Below are positions 55,973-64,000 of a stretch of DNA of 64,000 nt, in pieces. This DNA is from Elephas maximus indicus. Lineage: Eukaryota > Chordata > Mammalia > Proboscidea > Elephantidae. Location: NCBI RefSeq assembly GCF_024166365.1, contig NC_064830.1, positions 89,458,968-89,522,967 of the forward strand, written 5' to 3'. The stretch's first letter is position 1. Each line of letters begins with the position of its first letter. A model generated the notes under the pieces. It saw only the letters and a program-made list of their open reading frames with translations. It had not been told where the DNA came from and searched no databases. The position numbers and the translations under genes are program-made.

Positions 55973-57089
55973 ATTCAAGATGGCAGCCTAGTCAGATGCA
56001 CCACATTGTACCTCTATAGCAAAGACCCAAGAAACAAAGTGAAACAGATACAGATGACAACCCTGGAACTCTGAGCATCAAATGAAAGGATTTAGAATTA
56101 AATCAAACACTGGCTGGAAAAAGAAACTGAATGACAGCAGTGAACAGGGAAGAGATATGAAGTAGAGGTGCCCTGCCAGCAGCCCAGCATAGTGGGGCCA
56201 TTTTGAGACAAAGACAGCAGCAACCCTGTGTGAGGGGCACAGGAAGACAACATCACAGAACTTCCAGTAGGAGAAAGAAAAACAGTGTCAACATACCTGG
56301 AGTGAAGCAAGGTTAGTAGGATATGAACTCAAGCTAAGGAGGGAAAGTACAGGAGGGAGGATGAGAGTTTCAGGGATCCTGGCATACACAGAGCATAGAG
56401 GGAGCCAGGACCCAGAGACAGGGAGACTCTGTAGGGGTGGTATCTGACCCATAGGGCAGGTGGCAAGCACAAAGCAATAAATGAACCCCCCTTTATTTTT
56501 ATCTCTCTTTCCTGCCCTCCCTGGCTGGCTGCCCCATCCCTCTCCCCCAGAGAGATTGCCTTTGTGCCCTGGCCACTCCCATCCCTTCCCTGCCAATGGG
56601 AGTGCCTACACGACCCCCAGCTTCCCACTCTGCCCCTCCCCTACCTGGGAAAGTCCCTGTGGGACCCTGGCTGCCCACCCCACCCCTCTGCTACTAGGCA
56701 GAATGCCTGTGTGACTCCCAACTGACCAACACACCCCCTCTGACAGAGGGAGCACCTCCGTGCTTCTTGGATGCCTGCCTTGCTCCTCGCCCATTGCCAG
56801 TCCAGTTGGTGAGCAACTGTGAGCATCCTCATACTGCTGGATAGTGCCCACACAATATACCCTTAGCTGTGTCACATGTACAGTGAACACTGATGAGGGC
56901 TTGTCCTGCCAGCCAGTGTTCTGTCCAGCTGGAGGCAGGAAGCGAACGCCCCTGTGGTGGCAGACAAGCAATCACTGAAGCAGGCCCAACATGCCCGCAC
57001 TGATAAATCAAAACAAAAAAAGTATAAATAAAACAACACCTTAACGCCTCAGAGACAACAGACAACATCAAATCATAAAGAGAAACGAG

Positions 57090-58040
57090 ACAAGATGGCT
57101 CAACCAAATAACCAAAATAAAAAGGACAAAGATCTTCCTAAGGAAAAGATGTAATGGAACTGCCTGAAAAGGAGCTCCAAAAGCTTATATACAGAGTCCT
57201 CAAAGAGATCAAGGAAAACACAGACAAACCCCTAGAAGAATTCAGGAATACAATAAAGAACAAAATGACAAATTAAAAAGACAATTAGAAATCATACAAA
57301 AACTGCAACTAGAAATCCAGATTAACAGTAAAATATCAGAAATAGATAACTCAATGGAGGAAACAGAATTAGAATTGAAACAATGGAAGAAAGAATTAGT
57401 GAAAGAGAGGACAAATCCCTTGATACCAATTTGTTTGAGGAACAGTCAGAAAAAAGAATGAGAAAAAAAAATGAAGAAAGCGTAAGAGTTATGTGAGACA
57501 CTACGAAGAGGAATAATTTACACATAATGGGAATCCCCAAACAGGAGGAGACCCCCCCAAAAAGAAAGCACAGAGAATTTTTGAAGATTTGCTGGAAGAA
57601 AACTTCCCCAATATCTTTCAAGATGAGATTTCCATCCAAGAAGGTCAATGAACCCCACACAGGATAAAACCCAAAAGAAAATCGCCAAGACATATCATGA
57701 TTAAACCATCCAAGTCTAAAGATAAAGAATTCTGAGAGAAGCTTGAGAAAAACAAAATATCACTTATAAAGGGACCCCAATAAGACTGATCTTTGATTTC
57801 TCAGCAGAGGCCATGCAGGCAAGAAGGCAATGGGATGACATATATAAAACCCTGAAAGAAAAGAATTGCCAACCAAGAATCATATACCCAAATAAATGAG
57901 TGATTGTAAAAAAAAAAAAAAAAAAAAAGAATCATATACCCAGCAAAATTGTCTCTCAAATGTGATGACAAAAATAGGATGTTCCCAGGTAAACAGAAAT
58001 TAAGGAAATTTGTAAAAACCAGACAATCCTTACAATAAAT
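57090..58040 (+). pseudogene. L1 ORF1 remnant
   Basis: The nucleic-acid-binding ORF1 protein can be followed through KELQKLIYRVLKEIKEN, EENFPNI, then YKGTPIRLIFDFSAEAMQAR (near 57761-57825) and LKEKNCQPRIIYP. Stops, frameshifts and a 37-bp insertion at 57890 break the frame. Confidence 0.75.
57890..57926 (+). mobile_element. 37-bp retrocopy with target duplication
   Basis: Flanked by an exact 15-bp repeat AAGAATCATATACCC (57875-57889, 57927-57941). The insert holds AATAAA (57891-57896), 11 bases TGAGTGATTGT, and about 19 A. Hexamer-to-tail spacing is that of a polyadenylated RNA 3' end, so this looks like an extremely 5'-truncated L1-mediated retrocopy. The source RNA cannot be told. Confidence 0.75.
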
Positions 58041-58482
58041 ATTAAGTGGAGTCCTTTGGATAGGGAACCAACAACCCGAGAGCAAACCACACAACAGCAT
58101 CACCAAGATGCCAACCCAGATAGAGAAATCTCAAAAGTAAAATAAAGCTACAGAACTGAAAACAGGGAACCAGAGATGTCAATCTGAAATTGACAACGAC
58201 TTCAAAACAAAAAGGGGGAACTAATGGTGTAGTTACAGAGAAAGTCAAGGTGATATCTAAAAATAACACTGTTTTAAACATAGAATGATAAAGGTAAACC
58301 TCACAGTAACCACAAAGAAAATTAACAAACTCACTCACCAAAATAAAGAAGAAAATGTAAAAGACTCAGTAAATAAAAAAAGGAAGAAAATGAAAAGACA
58401 ATCCATGAACCAAAAGAACTCAGGACAGAAAATTAAGCAGAACAAAGAAAATGTCAACACCACAAAAAAAAAGCACGACAAA

Positions 58483-60125
58483 ATGACAGCAGTAAATCCG
58501 TATCTATCGATAATCACACTGAATGTAAACAGGTTAAATGCACCAGTCAAGAGACAGAAAGTGGGAGAATGGATAAAAAAAAACATGGCTCATCAATATG
58601 CTGTCTACAAGAGGCATAACTTAGATACAAAGTCATAAATATATTAAAAATCAAAGGATGGAAAAAAATATATCAAGCACATTTGCTCATAACCAAAAAA
58701 GAGCAGGAGTGGTGTCTTAGTCATCTAGTGCTGCTATAACAGAAATACCACAAGTGAATGGCTTTAACAAAGAGAAACGTATTCTCTCACAGTCTAGGAG
58801 TCTAGAAGTCCAAATTCAGGGTGCCAGCTCCAGGGGAAGGCTTTCTCACTCTGTCAGTTCTGGGGGAAGGTCCTTGTCCTCAATCTTCCCCTCGTCTAAG
58901 AGTTTCTCAGCACAGGACCCTGGATCCAAAGGACACACCATGCTCCCACTGCTTCTTTCTTGCTAGTATGAGGTCCCCCTGTCTCTCTGCTCACTTCTGT
59001 CTTTGATAGCTCTAAAAAGATTAACTCAAGAATCAACCTAATCTTGTAGATTGAGTCCTGCCTCATAACTGCCTCTAATCCTGGCTCATTAACATCATAC
59101 GAACAGGATTTACAACATTCAGGAAAATCAAGTCAGATGACAAAATGGTGGACAATCACACAAAACTGGGAATCGTGGCCTACTCAAGCTGACACACATT
59201 TTGGGAGGACATAATTGAATCCATAACAAGTGGCAACACTAATCTCAGATAAAATAGACTTCAAGAGAAAATCCACCATAAAAGACAAGGAGGGACATTA
59301 TATAATGATTAAAGGGACAATCTACCATGATGACATAACCATAACAAATATCTATGCACCAAATGACAGAGCTCCAAAATACATAAACTCTAACAGCACT
59401 GAAAAGAGAAATTGACAGTTGCACAATAATGGTAGGAGACTTCATCACACCACTCTTGGTAAAGGACTGAACATCTAGAAAGAAACTCAGTAAAGATACA
59501 GAAGATCTAAAGGCCACCATTAACCATCTTGACCTCATAGATATATATCGAATACTCCAATATTCGATATATGTCTATAGCCAACAGCAGCAAAGTAAAC
59601 ATTCTTTTCCACACAGGAATATTCTCCAGAATAGACCATATATTAGGGCCACAAAGTAACCCTCAACAAAATCCGAAATGTTAAGATAATACAAAGCACC
59701 TTCTCTGATCACAATGTCATAAAAGTAGAAATGAATAACAGGAAGAGCAAGAAAAAAAAATTTAAAACATGGAAACTGAATAACACTTTGCTTAAAAACC
59801 ACTGGGTAACAGAAGAAATCAAAGATGGATAAAAAATTCCTAGAACCAAATGAGAGTGAAAACATATCATACCAAAACCTTTGGGACACAGCAAGGGCAG
59901 TGTTCAGAGGTCAATTTATAGCAATAGATGCACATATCAAGAAAGAAGAAAGGGAAAAAAATAAAAAACATTAACCCTACAACTCTAGCAAATAGAAAGA
60001 GACCAGCAAAAGTACCTCACAGCCACCAGAAGAAAATAATAAAGATCAGAGCAGAAATAAATGAAATAGAGAATAGAAAAACAATAGATTCAACAAAACC
60101 AAAAATTGATTCTTTGAAAGGATCA
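58483..60125 (+). pseudogene. L1 ORF2 endonuclease and early RT remnant
   Basis: Begins MTAVNPYLSIITLNVNRLNA, the ORF2 endonuclease start. It is interrupted by an LTR (58713-59228) and continues with SDKIDFKRKSTIKDKEGHYI and NIYAPNDRAPKYI, then the later ORF2 region (59700-60125, KTWKLNN...). Frames are broken in several places. Confidence 0.82.
58713..59228 (-). mobile_element. Family 2 solo LTR with exact 5-bp duplication
   Basis: 516 bp. On the minus strand it runs TGTTATGGATTC...GACTAAGACA. Flanked by AGTGG (58708-58712, 59229-59233); the L1 text GAGCAGGAGTGGCAACACTA is restored on removal. The 5-bp duplication and TG...CA ends support an ERVL-type integration. Confidence 0.9.
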
Positions 60126-61312
60126 AAAAACTATTCACCAGCCAGCCAGCAGACACATGAGGAAATGCTTGCAATCACTAGCCATCAGAGAAGTGCAAAT
60201 CAAAGCCACAGTGAGATACCGTCTCACCCCAACATTACTTGCACTAACCAAAAAAACAGAAAATAATAAATGTTGAAGAGGTTGTATGGAGATTGGAACT
60301 CTTTATGCATTGCTGGTGGGAATGCAAAATGGTACAACCAGTTTGGAAAATGGTATGGTGCTCCCTTAAAAAGCTAGAAATAGAAATACCATACGATTCA
60401 GCAAGAGTGGGGAGGGAAAAACTAATTAGATAGTAGATAACCGATAACTTTGGTGAAGGGTAAGACAGCACAACCTGGCCAAGATAAAGTCATAGACGCT
60501 TCATGGACACATCCATACTCCCTGAGGGACCAAGTTACTGGGCTGAGGGCTGGGGACTATGGTCTCAGGAGACAGCTAGCTCAATTGGCATAATAGAGTT
60601 TATAAAGAAAATGTTCTACATCTGACTGTGGTGAGTAGCATCTGGGGTCTTAAAAGCCTGTGAGCAGCCATCTAAGATACATCTACCATTCTATCCTGGC
60701 TGGAGCAAAGGAGAATGAAGAAAACCAAAGATATAGGGGAAAGATTAGTCCAAAGGACTAACGGATCACAAATACCACAACCTCTGCCAGACTGAGCCCA
60801 GAAGAACTAGATGGTGCCTGGCTACCACTACTGACTGTTCTCACAGGGATCACAATAGAGGATCCTGGACAGAGCAGGAGACAAATGTATAACGGAATTC
60901 AAATTCACACAAAAAAAGGACCAGACTTGCTGGTCTGACAAAGACTGGAGAAACCCCAGGAGTATGGCCCCTGTACCCCCTTTTAACTCTGTACTGAAGT
61001 CATTCTGGAGGTTCACCTTTCAGTCAAATATTAGACAGGGCTATGGGGCAAACAACAACAGACGTGAGAAACGTGTTTCGTAGTTCAATCATATACAAGA
61101 CTAAATGGGCACACCAGCCCAAAAGCAAAGATGAGAAGAGAGAAAGGAACATGAAAACTGAATAAATTGAAACAAGAAACACTGGGTGGAAAAGGGGAGA
61201 GTGTTGACATGTTGTGGGGGTGGCAACTAATGTCACAAAACAATTTGTGTATTAATTGTTTAATAAGAAACTAATCTGTTCTGTAAACTTTTACCTAAAG
61301 CACAATAAAAAT

Positions 61313-61455
61313 AAAATATACAGAAAACTTCAACAATTCAACAATAAAAAGACAAGCAATGCAATCACAAAAGGCCAAGGAACATGACCAGGCATTTCAC
61401 CAAACAGAACATTCAGGTGGCCAACAAATACATGAAAAGAATTTTGCGATCACTA
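61313..61455 (+). mobile_element. L1 ORF2 C-terminal fragment
   Basis: CCAGGCATTTCACCAAACAG, GTGGCCAACAAATACATGAA is the same ORF2 3' region found at 53360-53420. It is cut on the right by RTE copy F. Confidence 0.7.
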
Positions 61456-64000
61456 ACAATTGTTGTTGCTGTTAGGTGCCATAGACTCATAGCGACTCTA
61501 TCCATAACAGAACAAAATGCTGCCCAGTCCTGTACCATCCTCACAATTGTTTTGATTGAGCCCATTGTTGCAGCCATTTGTCAGTCCATCTTATTGAGTC
61601 TTCCTCTTTTTCTCTGACCTGCTACTTTACCAGGCATGATATCCTTCACCAGGGACTGGTCCCTCCTGATAACATGCCCAAAGCATGTGAGACAAAGTCT
61701 TGCCATCCTTGCCTCTAAGGAGCATTCTAGTTGTATTTCTTCCGAAACACATTTGTTTGTTCTTCTGCTGCTCCCTGCCCCCCGCCAAAAAAAAAAAACC
61801 TGTTGCCTTTGAGTTGATTCCAATTCATAGCAACTCTATAGGACAGAGTAGAACTACCCCATAGGGCTTCCAAGGAGTGACTGGTGCATTCGAACTGCCA
61901 ACTTTTTGTTGGTAGCCTGAGCTGGTAACCAGTGCACCACCAGGGCTCTGTTCTTCTGGCAGTCCATGGTATAGTCAATATTCTTTGCCAACACCATATT
62001 TCAAAGGCATCGATTCTCCTTCAGGCTTCCTTATTCATTATCCAGCTTTCGCATGCATATGAGGCAATTGAAAACACCACGGCTTGTGTCAGGCTCACCT
62101 TAGCCCTCAAAGTGACATCTTTGCTTTTTAAAAAACTTATAAAGAGGTCTTTTGCAGCAGATTTGCCCAATGCAATGTGTCATTTGATTTTTTGACTGCT
62201 GCTTCCATGGAGCAGTGGATCCAAGTAAAATGAAATTCTTGACAACTTCAATATTTTATCCACTTACGATGTTGCTTATTGATCCAGTTGTGAGGATTTT
62301 TGTTTTCTTTATGTTGAGATGTAATCCATACTGAAGGCTGTGTGGTCTTTGATCTTCATCAGCAAGTGCTTCAAGTCCTCTTCCTTTTCAGCAAGCAAAG
62401 TTGTGTCATCTGCATATCATAGGTTGTTAATGAGTCTTCCACTAATCCTGATGCCACATTCTCCTTCATGTAGTCCAACATCTGAGATTATTTGTTCAGC
62501 ATACAGATTGAAAGTATGGTGAAAGGATGCAACCCTGACACACACCTCTCTTGACTTTTAACCATGCAGTATTCCCTTGTTCTGTTTGAACGACTGTCTC
62601 TTGGTCTAAGTACAGGTTCCTCATGAGCATTATGAAGTATCCTGGAATTCCCATTGTTATTCATAATATTCTATGTTATCCATAATTTGTTCTGATCCAC
62701 ACAGGCAAATGCCTTTGCATAGTCAATAAAACACAGGTAAACATCTTTCTGGTATTCTCTGCTTTCAGCCATAAACAATTTGACATCAGCAATGACATCC
62801 CTTGTTCTATGTCCTGTTCTGAATCTGGCTTGAATTTCTGGCAGCTCTCTGTCAATGTACTGCTGCAACTGCTTTTGAATGATCTTCAGCAAAATTTTAC
62901 TTGTGTGTGATATTAATGATATTGTTTGATAACTTCTGCATTCATATGGATCACCTTTCTTTGGAATGGGTACAAATATAGATCTTTTCCAGTCAGTTGG
63001 CCAGGTAACTGTCTTTCAATCTCTTCGCATAGATGAGTGAACACTTCCAGGGCTGCATCCATTTGTTGAAACACCTCAACTGGTATTCCATCAATTCCTG
63101 GAGCCTTGTTTTTTACCATTCCCTTCAGTGCGGCTTGGACTTCTTCCTTTAGTTCCATTGGTTCCTGATCATATGCTACCTCCTGAAAGGTTTGAAAGTC
63201 AACCAGTTCTTTTTGGTATAGTGACTCTGTGTATTTCTTCCATTTTCTTTTGATGATTCCTGCATCATCCAGTATTTTCCCCATAGAATCCTTCCGTATT
63301 GCAACTTGAGGCTTAAATTTTTTCTTCAGTTCTATCAGCTTGAGAAATACCTAGAGTATTCTTCCCTTTTGCTTTTCTGTCTCTAGGTCTTTGCACATTT
63401 CATTGTAATACTTTGTCTTCTCAAGCCGCCCTTTGAAATCTTCTGTTTAGCTCTTTTACTCCATCATTTCTTCTGTTTGCTTTAGCTACTTTATGTTTAA
63501 GAGCAACTTCCAGAGTCTCTCCTCACATTCATTTTGGCCTTTTCTTTCATTTCTGTCTTTTTAATGACCTCTTGCTTTCTTCATGTACGATGCCCTTGAT
63601 GTCATTCCACAACTCATCTGGTCTTTGGTCATTAGTGTTCAATGTGTCAAATCTATTCTTGAGATGGTCTCTAAATTCAGGTGGGATACACTCAAGGTTG
63701 TACTTTGGGTCTCGTGGACTTGTTCTAATTTTCTTCAACTTCAATTTGAACTTGCGTATGAATAATTGACAGTCTGTTTCACAGTCGGTCCTGGCCTTAT
63801 TTTGAGAGATGATATTGAGCTTTTCCACAGTCTCTTTCCACAGATGTAGTCTATTTGATTCCTGTGTATTCCATCTGGCAAGATCCACATGTATAGTCAC
63901 AGTTTATGTTGTTGAAAAAAAGTATTTGCAATGAAGACGTCATTGATCCTTCAAAATTCTATCATGTGATCTCCAGTGTCGTTTCTATCATCAAGGCCAA
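61456..64000 (-). mobile_element. RTE LINE copy F, running off the right edge
   Basis: 3' end at the left (GTTGTTGCTGTTAGGTGCC). Reading leftward from 64000, the endonuclease end (EKLNIISQNKARTDCETDCQ), linker, RT (KEEVQAALKGMVKNKAPGID, motif A FIDYAKAFACVDQNKLW) and C-terminal region follow with several frameshifts. The catalytic box is YADD (near 62410), unlike copies A and C. The 5' end lies outside the window. One SINE interrupts it. Confidence 0.87.
61768..61948 (-). mobile_element. Afrotherian SINE inserted in RTE copy F
   Basis: Minus-oriented, flanked by TGTTCTTCTG (61758-61767, 61949-61958). About 16 bases (CTGCTCCCTGCCCCCC) precede the A-run. Confidence 0.9.

Larger units (their letters stand above)
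55973..61312 (+). mobile_element. L1 with 5' end, ORF1, partial ORF2 and 3' UTR
   Basis: An L1-like 5' end (GATTCAAGATGGCAGCCTAG at 55975) opens a 1.1-kb 5' UTR. ORF1 remains lie at about 57090-58040, ORF2 starts near 58483, and the 3' UTR is 60420-61312 (end CTAAAGCACAATAAAAATAA). ORF2 lacks its central part: after endonuclease and early RT text to about 60125, the sequence jumps to the ORF2 C-terminal region. An LTR and a tiny retrocopy are inserted. Confidence 0.75.

Noticed and set aside
14283-61948. SINE heads as functional tRNA genes
   Set aside because: A and B boxes are present, but the acceptor and anticodon stems are not those of a tRNA, and copies sit between target duplications with RTE-like 3' ends.

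Overview
This is nuclear DNA from a placental mammal, most probably an afrotherian and plausibly a proboscidean such as an elephant. The evidence is the dominant repeat set: tRNA-headed SINEs whose last 30 or so bases match the 3' end of an RTE/BovB-like LINE, many copies of that RTE, and L1 copies with one characteristic 3' UTR. Lineage assignment rests on recalled repeat biology, not on a search. There is no bacterial gene content, CRISPR array or rRNA.

Two protein-coding genes are supported. ZG16, a secreted jacalin-type lectin, lies on the minus strand at 11922-13825 (three coding exons, 167 residues, intact). C16orf54, a single-pass membrane protein, lies on the plus strand at 43339-44013 (one coding exon, 224 residues, intact). 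In human 16p11.2 they are neighbours in opposite orientations between KIF22 and QPRT. The window therefore looks like the conserved QPRT-C16orf54-ZG16-KIF22 block read in reverse, with KIF22 expected left of base 1 and QPRT right of base 64000.

Layout. 1-10.8 kb: AT-rich sequence, a rearranged RTE (1643-4150), L1 and RTE pieces, LTRs and an L1 3' UTR. 10.8-19.3 kb: ZG16 and comparatively repeat-poor flank with a few SINEs. 19.8-26.6 kb: a nested RTE complex, in which an old RTE with its 5' region is broken by a solo LTR and by a younger RTE copy. 26.6-42 kb: LTRs with tRNA-Leu-type primer-binding sites, old mammalian repeats, many SINEs and a local 200-bp duplication. 42-44.4 kb: C16orf54. 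45-64 kb: dense nested L1, half-L1, LTR, SINE and RTE layers, running off the right edge inside another RTE.

The most interesting signals are these. ZG16 has changes at the residues expected to bind carbohydrate, including Asp151 to Asn. Two young RTE copies share a YADE catalytic box and the same 5-nt frameshifting deletion, as if copied in trans from a defective source. Two RTE copies show 5' inversions of twin-priming type. Two sites were hit twice by SINE/RTE insertions, leaving triple target repeats. A 37-bp insert looks like the extreme 3' end of an mRNA flanked by a 15-bp target duplication. None of the mobile-element reading frames appears intact.
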